Source: Cribrihabitans_A neustonicus (GTDB lineage: Bacteria; Pseudomonadota; Alphaproteobacteria; Rhodobacterales; Rhodobacteraceae). Taken from it: a stretch of DNA of 64,000 nucleotides. The DNA is taken from assembly GCF_048820895.1 (NCBI RefSeq), contig NZ_JBMERQ010000001.1:1008764-1072763 (forward strand), in the 5' to 3' direction. Position 1 is the first letter of the stretch. Each line of letters opens with the position of its first letter. Below are positions 17,711 through 25,998 of this stretch, one piece after another. A program made the position numbers and the translations under genes. The notes under the pieces are model-generated. The model saw only the letters and a list, made by a program, of their open reading frames with translations, was not told where the DNA came from and did not search any database.

Positions 17711-17735
17711 GCGGGGCCAAAGAGCAAGGCCCCGC
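17711..17735. terminator. GC hairpin between VOC and YmdB genes
   Basis: GCGGGGCC (17711-17718) pairs perfectly with GGCCCCGC (17728-17735) across a 9-nt loop. It sits after the VOC stop codon (minus strand) and just before the YmdB start. No T-run follows on the minus strand, so termination strength is uncertain; it may separate the two transcripts. Confidence 0.45.
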
Positions 17736-17766
17736 GTCGTTTATTCAACCGGCTGTGGCGCCGCGG

Positions 17767-18264
17767 TCAGCTGTAGGCGCCGGCCGAATAGGTCAGCTCG
17801 TAACCGTGCGAGTAGATCTCGAAGACATTGCCGAAGGGGTCCTCGACATAGACCATGCGGTAGGGCTTCTCGCCCGGAAAATACTCGCACACCGGCATCC
17901 GCTGCCTGCCGCCTGCCTCGACGATCTTCTGGACCAAGCCTTCGATGTCCGGGTCCTGCACGCAGAAATGGAAGACGCCATGGCGGCGGTAGTCGAGATT
18001 GTCCCCGGGCGCATAGTTCCCCTCGAACTCGAAGAGTTCGATGCCGATGCGGTCGGCGGTGGACATATGCGCGATGCGCAGCTTCCGCCAGCCCGGGCCG
18101 AACACGTCGGTGCACATACGGCCGATGCCGCTCTCATCCTCCACCACTTCAGTGGGCTTCATGATGGTGTAGAACCCCATCACTTCGGAATAGAATTCCA
18201 CGGCCGCGTGCAAGTCTGGAACCGACAGGCCGATGTGGGAAAAGCTCCTGGGGGCCGGAAGCAT
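17767..18264 (-). CDS. VOC (glyoxalase/dioxygenase-fold) protein
   Basis: Protein of 165 aa with a single vicinal-oxygen-chelate domain. SFSHIGLSVPDLHAAVEFYSEVMGFY near the N-terminus gives the first metal-ligand His, HGVFHFCVQDPDIEGLV near residue 90 the second His, and RMVYVEDPFGNVFEIYSHGY near 140 the C-terminal Glu. It could be a lactoylglutathione lyase, a ring-cleaving dioxygenase or a resistance protein; the sequence does not decide. The start at 18264 has AAAGGAGA six bases upstream, so it is preferred over the Met at 18324. It is divergent from a LysR gene that probably regulates it. Confidence 0.85.
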   Translation of the reverse strand: MLPAPRSFSHIGLSVPDLHAAVEFYSEVMGFYTIMKPTEVVEDESGIGRMCTDVFGPGWRKLRIAHMSTADRIGIELFEFEGNYAPGDNLDYRRHGVFHFCVQDPDIEGLVQKIVEAGGRQRMPVCEYFPGEKPYRMVYVEDPFGNVFEIYSHGYELTYSAGAYS

Positions 18265-18376
18265 GAATGTCTCCTTTCGCGTGTTGGGTTGGTCTCTGCT
18301 GATCGGGAGATACGCTTGCGCCAACCAAAAGAAAAATTATCATACGTAATGAAATTCATAACAGACCGGACTTGAT

Positions 18377-19264
18377 GTGCTGAACGCGACTTGGCTGGAA
18401 ACCTTCACGGTGCTGAGCGAGCTGGATAGTTTCACCCGCACCGCGGCCCGGCTGAACATGACCCAGCCGGGGGTGTCGCAGCATGTAAAGAAGCTGGAGC
18501 AGCAGGTGGGCCTGCCGCTGCTGGTGCGCCACGGCAAGAGCTTCAGCCTGACCGACGCAGGCGCCGCGCTGGCCGCCCTGGGCCGCCGCCGCCAAGCCGA
18601 GGAGGAAGCGCTGCGCCAGGAGCTGGGCCAGGACGATCCCGCCCGCGGGCGGGTGCGCATCGCCTGCCCAGGCGGCCTTGCGGTGCTGATCTACCGCGCG
18701 GTGGAGGCGCATCTGGTTCAGGCGCCCGGGCTGAGTCTGTCGCTTGAGGCCGCGCCGCAAACGGCGATCGAGGCGCAGCTTCTGGCCGGGGAGCTGGACC
18801 TCGGCATCCTGCACCGCAGGCTGGAGGCACCGCGGCTCGCGGCGGAGCCATTGGGCCGCGACCGGCTGAACCTGATCCTGCCTCCGGGGAGCGATGCCAG
18901 CCCGGACTTCGACACGTTGCAGTCTCTGGGGATGATCGGCCACCCGGACGGGGCAGCGCTCGCGGACCGGCTGCTGGGGGTGAACTACCCTGCCTACCGC
19001 GGCGCCGCAGGGCTGCGCCAGCGCGCCTTCTTGAACCAGATCGGCCAGATCCTCGACCCGGTGGCGGCGGGGGCCGGCTATACAATCCTGCCGCAGAGCG
19101 CGGTTCTGGCGCAGCCCGCCCGGCGCCCCTTTGCGATCGCGGATTTGCCGGAGCCGCTGGACGACAGTCTATGGCTGGTCAGCCAGCACAGCGCGCGCCC
19201 GCCTGCCCGCCTCACGGTCTTTGCGGACAGGATCCGCGAGGTTTGCGCAGGTCTGGCCCGCTAG
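18377..19264 (+). CDS. LysR-family transcriptional regulator
   Basis: LTTR of 295 aa with GTG start at 18377. The N-terminal HTH reads FTVLSELDSFTRTAARLNMTQPGVSQHVKKLEQQVG, and the effector-binding domain follows from residue ~90. It starts 112 bp from the divergent VOC gene. That gap is unusually AT-rich (attatcatacgtaatgaaat), typical of an LTTR-controlled divergent promoter. The natural guess is that it controls the VOC gene; effector unknown. Its 3' end is 7 bp from the convergent cyclo-ligase gene. Confidence 0.9.
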   Translation: MLNATWLETFTVLSELDSFTRTAARLNMTQPGVSQHVKKLEQQVGLPLLVRHGKSFSLTDAGAALAALGRRRQAEEEALRQELGQDDPARGRVRIACPGGLAVLIYRAVEAHLVQAPGLSLSLEAAPQTAIEAQLLAGELDLGILHRRLEAPRLAAEPLGRDRLNLILPPGSDASPDFDTLQSLGMIGHPDGAALADRLLGVNYPAYRGAAGLRQRAFLNQIGQILDPVAAGAGYTILPQSAVLAQPARRPFAIADLPEPLDDSLWLVSQHSARPPARLTVFADRIREVCAGLAR

Positions 19265-19271
19265 CACGGCG

Positions 19272-19829
19272 TCAGAACTGCAGAACGCGGCTTTCCGTCA
19301 CCACCATGTCGAGCGGCTGATCGGTGGGCTCCAGCGGCAGGTTATCGTCCTGCTGAGCGTCGAAGGCAAAACCGATCGCCAGCGTCGCCCGTTTGGCCCG
19401 CAGCATCTCCAGCGTGCGGTCGTAGAAGCCGCCGCCATAGCCCAGCCGCCCGCCGCGGCTGTCGAAGGCGACCAGCGGCACGATGAGGATTTCCGGCTCG
19501 AAGAAATCGTCCACCTCCGGCACCTGCGCGCCGAAGGGGCCGTCGCGCAGGGGCGCGTCCGGCTGCCAGCGGCTGAACTTCAGCGGCAGGCCCTTGCCGA
19601 TGATCACCGGCACGCCGACGGGCCCGTGCGCCGCGGCCTCGGCCATAGCGGGCACCGGGTCGATCTCGGTCCGGATCGGCAGAAAACCCGAGAGCGGCAC
19701 CCCGCGGTAGCCCGCCAGCACTTCCGACAGATGCCCGGCCGCGCCTGGCAGGCCCCGGGCGTGGGCCGCCTTGCGGCGGGCAAAGGCCGCCTTGCGCGCC
19801 GCCGCTTTGATCGCACTCAGATCCGTCAC
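19272..19829 (-). CDS. 5-formyltetrahydrofolate cyclo-ligase
   Basis: Protein of 185 aa in the MTHFS family, which converts 5-formyl-THF to 5,10-methenyl-THF using ATP in the cytoplasm. The family signature GRLGYGGGFYDRTLEMLR sits near residue 130, preceded by EILIVPLVAFDSRG; the N-terminal Arg/Lys-rich helix (AARKAAFARRK) binds the polyphosphate side. A GTG start at 19829 with GGGAGG upstream gives the family length; the open frame up to 19916 runs into mgtE and is rejected. It begins 34 bp after the mgtE stop on the same strand, so the two may be co-transcribed. Confidence 0.92.
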   Translation of the reverse strand: MTDLSAIKAAARKAAFARRKAAHARGLPGAAGHLSEVLAGYRGVPLSGFLPIRTEIDPVPAMAEAAAHGPVGVPVIIGKGLPLKFSRWQPDAPLRDGPFGAQVPEVDDFFEPEILIVPLVAFDSRGGRLGYGGGFYDRTLEMLRAKRATLAIGFAFDAQQDDNLPLEPTDQPLDMVVTESRVLQF

Positions 19830-19863
19830 TGCTGTATTCCTCCCAGAAGCCCCGAACCGCCCG

Positions 19864-21255
19864 CTAGAGCAGCACCACCGCGGCCAGCCCCAGGAAGGCG
19901 AAGAACCCGACCACATCGGTCACCGTGGTGACGAAGGCGCCGGAGGCCAGGGCCGGGTCGATGCCCATCTTCTCCAATAGGACCGGGATCACCGTCCCCG
20001 CGAGCCCGGCTACGACCAGATTGACCACCATCGCGACGGCGATCACCACGCCCAGCATCGGTGAGCCGAACCAAGCAAGCCCCACGATCCCCATAATCAC
20101 CGCGAAGATCACCCCGTTGATCAGCCCCACCAGCACTTCCCGGCGGATCACCCGCCAGACGTTGGAGCCGGTGAGGTCGCGGGTTGCCATCGCCCGCACT
20201 GCCACGGTCAGCGACTGGGTGCCCGCGTTGCCGCCCATCGAGGCGACGATCGGCATCAGCACCGCCAGCGCCACGAACTGGGCAATGGTCTCCTCGAACT
20301 GGGCAATCACCAGGGAGGCCAGTACCGCTGTCACCAGATTCACCGCGAGCCATGGGAAGCGGCGCTTGGTGGTGTCGACCACCTTGTCAGACAGCGAGCT
20401 TTCTTCGCCCACACCGGCAAGGCGCAGGATGTCTTCCTCGTGCTCCTCGTCCAGCACGATCATAGCGTCATCGATGGTGATGACACCGACCAGGCGTCCC
20501 TCGCCATCCACAACGGGGGCGGAAATCAGGTGGTATTGGTTAAAGGCATAGGCGACGTCTTCCTCGTCCTGATCGGCGGGGATCACTTGGAACGTGTCCT
20601 CCACCAGATCGGTGAGCGGCACCTCGCGCTTGGTTGCCATGATCCGGCCCAAGGTCACGTTGCCGACCGGATGGGCGCGCGGATCAACCAGGATCACGTG
20701 GTAGAACTGCTCCGGCAGGCTGTCTGACTCGCGCATGAAGTCGATGGCCTGGCCGACGTTCCAGTGCTCCGGCGCCATTACCACCTCGCGCTGCATCAGG
20801 CGGCCGGCAGAGTTTTCCGGATAGCTCAGCGATTGCTCGACTGCGACCCGGTCGGAATCCTCCAGCGCGCCCAGGATGGCTTCCTGCTGCGGCTCCTCCA
20901 GGTCTTCGAGAAGGTCGACGACGTCGTCGCTTTCCAGCTCGCGCACCGCTTCGGCCAAGACCCCGGGCGCGAGTTGCAGGATCACATCCTCGCGGATGCT
21001 TTCGTCCAGTTCCGACAAGATCTCGCCGTCGAACTCCCGGTCGTAGAGCTGGATCAGCCGGGTCCGCTCATAGGGGTCGATCTGTTCCAGAAGGTCGGCG
21101 ATGTCGGCAGCGTGCAGCGGCTCCATCAGTTCGGTCAGCCCGGCCTGATCTCCCGCCTCCACCGCTTCGAGAATGGCGCTGACGCGCTTGCGGTCCAGCT
21201 CGTAGGCGTCTTCCTGGGCCGGTTCGGTGCCGGTGATATCGTCGCCGCTGCTCAT
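19864..21255 (-). CDS. mgtE: Magnesium transporter MgtE
   Basis: Protein of 463 aa with the full MgtE layout. An acidic N-terminal superhelical domain spans about residues 20-140 (ADIADLLEQIDPYERTRLIQ). Two CBS domains span ~145-270 (AGRLMQREVVMAP; LISAPVVDGEGRLVGVITID). Five membrane helices follow from ~295, with the pore motif PIVASMGGNAGTQSLTV and GVIIAVAMVVNLVVAGLAGT. MgtE is a dimeric Mg2+ channel gated by cytoplasmic Mg2+ through the N and CBS domains. No Mg2+-sensing riboswitch was recognised in the short upstream gap; a small dyad (TGTTTTCCGGAAACAG on the minus strand) is present there. Confidence 0.95.
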   Translation of the reverse strand: MSSGDDITGTEPAQEDAYELDRKRVSAILEAVEAGDQAGLTELMEPLHAADIADLLEQIDPYERTRLIQLYDREFDGEILSELDESIREDVILQLAPGVLAEAVRELESDDVVDLLEDLEEPQQEAILGALEDSDRVAVEQSLSYPENSAGRLMQREVVMAPEHWNVGQAIDFMRESDSLPEQFYHVILVDPRAHPVGNVTLGRIMATKREVPLTDLVEDTFQVIPADQDEEDVAYAFNQYHLISAPVVDGEGRLVGVITIDDAMIVLDEEHEEDILRLAGVGEESSLSDKVVDTTKRRFPWLAVNLVTAVLASLVIAQFEETIAQFVALAVLMPIVASMGGNAGTQSLTVAVRAMATRDLTGSNVWRVIRREVLVGLINGVIFAVIMGIVGLAWFGSPMLGVVIAVAMVVNLVVAGLAGTVIPVLLEKMGIDPALASGAFVTTVTDVVGFFAFLGLAAVVLL

Positions 21256-21396
21256 GCGATCTCGCGCCCCCTTGTGTCTTTGCCTGCAAAATAGAAGAAG
21301 CTGTTTCCGGAAAACAATGGGAATGGCATAATTTACCGGTCCCCCGGCGCGCGCCTATCCCGGGCGGAGCGGTTTGGCAAGCAGCGGGGAGCACAG

Positions 21397-22683
21397 ATGA
21401 GCGGCGATTTCATTCTGACGGGCCAAGTCCTGAGCTTCCGCCACTCTCCTTTCGATGGCGATGATCCGGGCGCGGCCGCGGTGCTGGCAGAAGCGGTGGC
21501 GATTTCCGGCGGCCGTATTGCCGGCACCGGCAGCAAGTCCGAAATGCAGGCGCTGCTGCCCGGCGCGCTTGTCACGGAACACGACAGCAAGCTGATCCTC
21601 GCCGGTTTCGTGGACGCCCATGTGCACTACCCCCAGACAGCAATCATCGCAAGCTGGGGCAAGCGGCTGATCGACTGGCTCAATACCTACACCTTCCCGG
21701 AAGAGATGCGCTTTGGCAACCGTGCCTACGCCAGGGAGATTGCGGCGCGCTACCTCGATCTCGCCGCCGCGCATGGCACCACCACGGTCTGCAGCTATTG
21801 TACCATCCATCCGGAAAGCGCGGATGCCTTCTTTGCCGAGGCGCAGGCCCGCGGGCAGCGGGTGGTGGCGGGCAAGACCTGCATGGACCGGAACGCCCCC
21901 GAAGGCCTGCGCGACACGCCGCAGTCGGCCTATGACGAGTCCGCGGCGCTGATTGCGCGCTGGCACGGTGTCGACCGGCTGCACTACGCGATCACCCCAC
22001 GGTTCTCCCCCACCTCGACGCCCGAACAGCTGGAGGCACTGGGGGCGCTCTGGGCCAAGCATCCCGGTTGCCTGATGCAGACCCACCTCAGCGAACAGAC
22101 CGATGAGATTGCCTGGGTCAAAACGCTGTTCCCGCAGGCCCGCGACTACCTTGACACCTACGAGGAATTCGGCCTGCTCGGCGCGCGCGGCGTCTATGGC
22201 CACGCCATCCACCTGGAGGAGCGGGAGCGCCACCGCCTGCGGGAATATGGTGCCGCGCTGGTGCATTGCCCGACCTCGAATACCTTCATCGGCTCGGGGT
22301 TGTTCGACATGGCCGGGCTGATGTCGGAGGGCCATCGGATCGGCCTTGCCACCGACACCGGCGGCGGGTCGAGCTTTTCCATGCTGCGGACGATGGCAGC
22401 CGCCTACGAGGTCGGCCAGCTCCGCGGCACGCCCCTGCACGCGGCGCAGCTCCTTTGGCTCGCGACCCAAGGTTCCGCCGCGGCGCTGCGGATCGACGGT
22501 ATGGCAGGCAATATCGCCGAAGGCATGGAGGCGGACCTGGTGGTGCTGGACCTGGCCTCCACCCCGGCGATCGCGCAGCGTACCTCCCGGGCCGAAGATC
22601 TTTGGGAGGCGGTATTCCCGACCATCATGATGGGCGACGACCGGGCCGTCGCCGAGGTCTGGATCGGCGGACGGCGCATCTAG
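21397..22683 (+). CDS. guaD: Guanine deaminase
   Basis: Zn-dependent amidohydrolase of 428 aa, converting guanine to xanthine and ammonia. Metal ligands are visible in GFVDAHVHYPQTAIIASWG (HxH, near residue 71), with further His in MQTHLSEQTDEI and GHAIHLEERER and the Asp in ATDTGGGSSFSMLRTM near 325. The HYPQ sequence after HxH and the GGGSSFSM block are characteristic of GuaD rather than other amidohydrolases. The start at 21397 has GGGGAGCACAG upstream. It is convergent with a second purine-type deaminase across repeat copy B, which suggests a purine-salvage or nitrogen-scavenging locus. Confidence 0.94.
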   Translation: MSGDFILTGQVLSFRHSPFDGDDPGAAAVLAEAVAISGGRIAGTGSKSEMQALLPGALVTEHDSKLILAGFVDAHVHYPQTAIIASWGKRLIDWLNTYTFPEEMRFGNRAYAREIAARYLDLAAAHGTTTVCSYCTIHPESADAFFAEAQARGQRVVAGKTCMDRNAPEGLRDTPQSAYDESAALIARWHGVDRLHYAITPRFSPTSTPEQLEALGALWAKHPGCLMQTHLSEQTDEIAWVKTLFPQARDYLDTYEEFGLLGARGVYGHAIHLEERERHRLREYGAALVHCPTSNTFIGSGLFDMAGLMSEGHRIGLATDTGGGSSFSMLRTMAAAYEVGQLRGTPLHAAQLLWLATQGSAAALRIDGMAGNIAEGMEADLVVLDLASTPAIAQRTSRAEDLWEAVFPTIMMGDDRAVAEVWIGGRRI

Positions 22684-22760
22684 GAGAGGCGCTGGCGCGC
22701 CTCTGCCTCCGGCGGGGAGTTTGAGCCGTCCCGGAAACCCTCCAGGGAGCGTTTCAGGCG
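22683..22760. repeat. Dispersed palindromic repeat, copy B
   Basis: Inverted near-copy of 6547-6623: the stretch covering gaggcagaggcg, ccccgccgga, ggctcaaact and tgaaacgctcc is shared with only a few substitutions. It begins at the guaD stop and ends just before the convergent 8-oxoguanine deaminase stop. The GAGGCGC/GCGCCTC hairpin is kept; the second stem has mismatches in this copy. Confidence 0.8.
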
Positions 22761-22776
22761 GAATCGGACGGAATCC

Positions 22777-24117
22777 CTAACAAGATGATGCGAGCGCCTG
22801 CGCCAGCTTGCCATGCCGTTCGATCAGGCGCGGCAGGTCGAGGGTGGTAATCTCGCCGCCGCGGATGATCTGCTTGCCCTCGACGAAGAGGTGCTTCACC
22901 TGCGCAGGCCCGGCCAGCAGCAGCGCCGCCGGGTCCCAGCTGCCGCTGGAGGTGATTCCGGAAGTGTCCCAGACCGCGATATCGGCGCGCTTGCCGGGCT
23001 GCAGACGTCCGCAGTCTGGGCGGCCCAGCACATCGGCGCCGCCGCGGGTTGCGATCTCCAGCGCCTCATAAGCGCTCATCGCGTCGGCGCCATTGGCCAC
23101 CCGCTGCAGCAGCAGCGCCTGGCGCGCCTCCCCGCTGAGGCTGGCCATATCGTTGCTGGCGGAGCCATCCACCCCCAGTCCCACCGGCACCCCCGCATCG
23201 CGCATCGCGCGCACCGGCGCAATACCGCTGCCAAGGCGGCAGTTCGAGCACGGGCAATGCGCCACGCCGGTGCCGGTTCTGGCAAAAAGATCAATTTCCT
23301 GCGGGTTCAGCTTCACGCAATGCGCATGCCAGACGTCATCGCCGGTCCAGCTCAGTTCCTCGGCGTACTGCCCGGGACGGCAGCCGAACTGCGCCTCGGA
23401 ATAGGCAACATCCTCGTCGTTCTCCGCCAGGTGAGTGTGCAGCATCACGCCCTTGTCGCGGGCCAAGAGGGCCGCATCGCGCATCAGTTCGCGGCTGACG
23501 GAGAACGGCGAACAAGGCGCAAGGCCGACGCGGCACATGGAGCCTTCGGAAGAGTCGTGGAAGGCATCCACCACCCGGATCATGTCGTCGAGAATGGCGC
23601 GCTCGTTCTCGACCAGGCTGTCGGGCGGCAGGCCGCCGTCGCTTTCGCCGATGCTCATCGCGCCGCGGGTCGGGTGGAAGCGCAGGCCCACCTCGCGCGC
23701 CGCCTCGATGGTGTCTTCCAGCCGGGCGCCGTTAGGGTAGAGATAAAGATGGTCGGAACTGAGCGTGCAGCCCGACAGTGCCAGTTCTGCAAGCCCAAGC
23801 TGGGCGGAGACGAACATCTCCTCCGGTCCGAAACGTGCCCAGATCGGGTAGAGCCGCTGCAGCCAGCCGAACAGCAGCGTATCCTGCGCGCCCGGCACCG
23901 CGCGCGTGAGGTTCTGATAGAGGTGGTGGTGGGTGTTCACCAGCCCCGGCGTCACGACGCAGCCGCGGCCGGAGATCGTCTCGCCCGCGGTCTTCAGCCC
24001 CTGCCCCACTTCGGCAATCCGGCCGCCGCGGATCAGCACATCGGCGTCATGCAGCACCCTGCGGTTGTCATCCATGGTAAGGATGGTACCGGCGTTCTGG
24101 ATCAGGAATTCAGTCAT
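22777..24117 (-). CDS. 8-Oxoguanine deaminase-like amidohydrolase
   Basis: Amidohydrolase of 446 aa in the AtzB/TrzN-like group that includes 8-oxoguanine deaminase. The N-terminal composite strand FLIQNAGTILTMDDNRRVL is followed by PGLVNTHHHLYQNLTRAVPG with HxH near residue 68, then LHTHLAENDEDV, WHAHCVKLNPQEI and GLGVDGSASNDMA near residue 320. The pattern LYQNLTRAVPGAQDTLLFGW is typical of enzymes annotated as 8-oxoguanine deaminase, which removes the oxidised base as urate; another hydroxydechloroatrazine-like substrate cannot be excluded. The start at 24117 (MTEFLIQNAGT) fits the fold; the ORF extension to 24162 has no support. Confidence 0.85.
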   Translation of the reverse strand: MTEFLIQNAGTILTMDDNRRVLHDADVLIRGGRIAEVGQGLKTAGETISGRGCVVTPGLVNTHHHLYQNLTRAVPGAQDTLLFGWLQRLYPIWARFGPEEMFVSAQLGLAELALSGCTLSSDHLYLYPNGARLEDTIEAAREVGLRFHPTRGAMSIGESDGGLPPDSLVENERAILDDMIRVVDAFHDSSEGSMCRVGLAPCSPFSVSRELMRDAALLARDKGVMLHTHLAENDEDVAYSEAQFGCRPGQYAEELSWTGDDVWHAHCVKLNPQEIDLFARTGTGVAHCPCSNCRLGSGIAPVRAMRDAGVPVGLGVDGSASNDMASLSGEARQALLLQRVANGADAMSAYEALEIATRGGADVLGRPDCGRLQPGKRADIAVWDTSGITSSGSWDPAALLLAGPAQVKHLFVEGKQIIRGGEITTLDLPRLIERHGKLAQALASSC

Positions 24118-24232
24118 AGTCACACACTCCAGGATCAGCCCGTTTCGTTGGAATGTGTGCAAGGCCGGCGGAAAACGGGCACAAGAACCGGCTTGATGGC
24201 AAGCTAGCGCCCGCCCGCCGCCGCGGCAAGTC

Positions 24233-25024
24233 TCACTCTTTTTGAAGCAGTTTCAACGCAGCCGCGTGAATATCCCCATTGGCAGCCGCCAGAACCTGGC
24301 CGCCATCATGCGCCGGGCCGCCCTGCCAGTCGGTGACGATACCGCCCGCCGCCTCGATTACCGCGATCGGGGCCTGGATGTCATATGCATTGAGCCCGGC
24401 CTCGATCACCAGGTCGATCTGCCCGGCCGCAAGCAGCGCATAGGCATAGCAATCAGTGCCATAGCGGGTGAGCCGTGCCTCGGCGGCAACGCGCTCGAAA
24501 GCGGCACGTTCGGCAGGGGTGCCGACTTCCGGGAAGGTGGTGAAGAGGATTGCCTCCTCCAAGGGCCGCGCGGGGCGGGCGCGAAGGCTCCGCTCGCCCA
24601 GCGGCCCGGTCATCATGGCGACTCCCGGCGCACCGGTAAAACGTTCGCCTGTGTAGGGCTGGTCGATCACGCCGAGCACCGGCCCGGTGTGGTCGGCGAG
24701 CGCAATCAGAACCCCCCAGGTCGGGGTGCCGCTGAGGAAGGCGCGGGTGCCATCAATCGGGTCCAGCACCCATGTGCGGCCGCTGCTGCCCGCGGCGGCG
24801 CCGAATTCCTCGCCCAGAATCGCGTCCCGCGGGCGCAGCTCCGCCAGCACCGCGCGCATTGCTTCTTCAGCGGCGCGGTCGGCGGCGGTGACAGGGTCGA
24901 AACCCGCGCTGCGCTTGTTTTCCGCCTCCAGCCCCTCGGCCCGGAAATACGGCAGGATGGCCGCGCGCGCGGCATCGGCCATCCGGTGGGCCACCTCGAG
25001 ATCGGTGAAAGCGGTGTCTGTCAT
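24233..25024 (-). CDS. hisN: Inositol-monophosphatase-fold phosphatase, probable histidinol-phosphatase
   Basis: Mg2+-dependent phosphatase of 263 aa. The metal and catalytic motifs are DAILGEEFGAAAG (Glu pair near residue 65), TWVLDPIDGTRAFLSG near 82, and NAYDIQAPIAVIEAAGG near 205. Length and the GTRAFLSGTPTWG block fit the HisN subgroup, which dephosphorylates histidinol phosphate in alphaproteobacteria. The start at 25024 (MTDTAFTDLEVAHRMADAA) gives family length; the extension to 25105 is not conserved-looking. It does not lie in a his operon, so the substrate remains an inference. Confidence 0.85.
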   Translation of the reverse strand: MTDTAFTDLEVAHRMADAARAAILPYFRAEGLEAENKRSAGFDPVTAADRAAEEAMRAVLAELRPRDAILGEEFGAAAGSSGRTWVLDPIDGTRAFLSGTPTWGVLIALADHTGPVLGVIDQPYTGERFTGAPGVAMMTGPLGERSLRARPARPLEEAILFTTFPEVGTPAERAAFERVAAEARLTRYGTDCYAYALLAAGQIDLVIEAGLNAYDIQAPIAVIEAAGGIVTDWQGGPAHDGGQVLAAANGDIHAAALKLLQKE

Positions 25025-25272
25025 TTTGACACGGGTGCCATTGCTCAGCCGGATTTTCAAGAGCGAAGACATCCGGCCGCTTCCGCCTGTCAGCTGGTCA
25101 GGCAAAATATGCCCGGCCGCCTTTTCACGGTCCGGGCAGATCCCCGTTCAACAAATACCGGCAGCATGACGGCGGCCGGCCGATGCCGCAGCCGTGTCTC
25201 CGGACCCGCTGTGAAACCCTGCAATACGGGCCACCGAGCGGGCCGGGGTACGGCCAGGCTCTAACGCTGATT

Positions 25273-25644
25273 TCAGGCGGCGTCGCTCAGCACCCGCGCC
25301 AGCTCGAACAAGCGGCGGCGCTGGTTCTCAGGGATCGCATAGTAGGAGCGGACCAGGTCGAGTGCTTCCTTGTCGCCCATCAGATCCTCGGGCACGGCAG
25401 CCTTGTCGGCGGGCGCCTTGGCGTCGTCCTGCAGGCCTTCAAAGAAAAAGCTCACCGGCACGTCGAGGGCGTCGGAAATGTCCCACAGCCGGGAGGCGCT
25501 GACGCGGTTTGCACCGGTCTCATACTTCTGGATTTGCTGAAATTTGATGCCCACCTGTTCGGCAAGTTGTTGTTGTGTCATGCCGATAAGCCAGCGGCGG
25601 TGACGAATGCGCTTTCCCACGTGCACGTCTACGGGATGAGCCAT
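25273..25644 (-). CDS. XRE-family helix-turn-helix regulator
   Basis: DNA-binding protein of 123 aa. The HTH covers residues ~10-65: GKRIRHRRWLIGMTQQQLAE, then VGIKFQQIQKYETGANRVS and RLWDISDALDVPVSFFFEGL. A short C-terminal region (LDLVRSYYAIPENQRRRLFE) follows. This architecture is common in roseobacters and rhizobia as small, often multicopy, regulators. Targets are unknown. It has its own long upstream region (354 bp) facing the quinone oxidoreductase gene. Confidence 0.9.
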   Translation of the reverse strand: MAHPVDVHVGKRIRHRRWLIGMTQQQLAEQVGIKFQQIQKYETGANRVSASRLWDISDALDVPVSFFFEGLQDDAKAPADKAAVPEDLMGDKEALDLVRSYYAIPENQRRRLFELARVLSDAA

Positions 25645-25998
25645 GCGTTTCTCCTAAGTCTGAAATTCAGGCTGCAGCCCGAAGCGCCCCTAAATCCAAC
25701 ACCTTGACCCGGCGCATCCCATCATATGCCACGAGCAAGCTTCCCCATCTGAGCGTTCCGGGGTCAACCCCTTTGAAAATAGTACAACCCTTGCGATTGA
25801 ATTCAAGACTGCCATCGCCCGCGCCTGCCGCCGCAGGGTCAACACCATGATTTCATGTATCATTTTTTTAAATGTTTTATTGCCAACTGCCTGCTGATCG
25901 CCTACCTCCCCAGAAATAGCGAGGTGTTTCCGGTTTCGGGGGGCCCTCAGAGTGGCCCGGCGAATCGCCCTGATTCCCGCATTAGGTGAGGAGAGAAT
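25645..25998. other. 354-bp divergent intergenic region
   Basis: Lies between divergently transcribed XRE and quinone-oxidoreductase genes. A distinctly AT-rich stretch around 25850-25885 (catttttttaaatgttttat) stands out from the GC-rich surroundings and probably holds promoter elements. A partial dyad, atgat...atcat, occurs at its left edge. No coding sequence is supported; the 393-aa open frame crossing it on the minus strand is antisense noise. Confidence 0.5.

Noticed and set aside
21256..21396. Mg2+-sensing riboswitch before mgtE
   Set aside because: The upstream gap is short and shows only a small dyad; no M-box-like structure is recognised.
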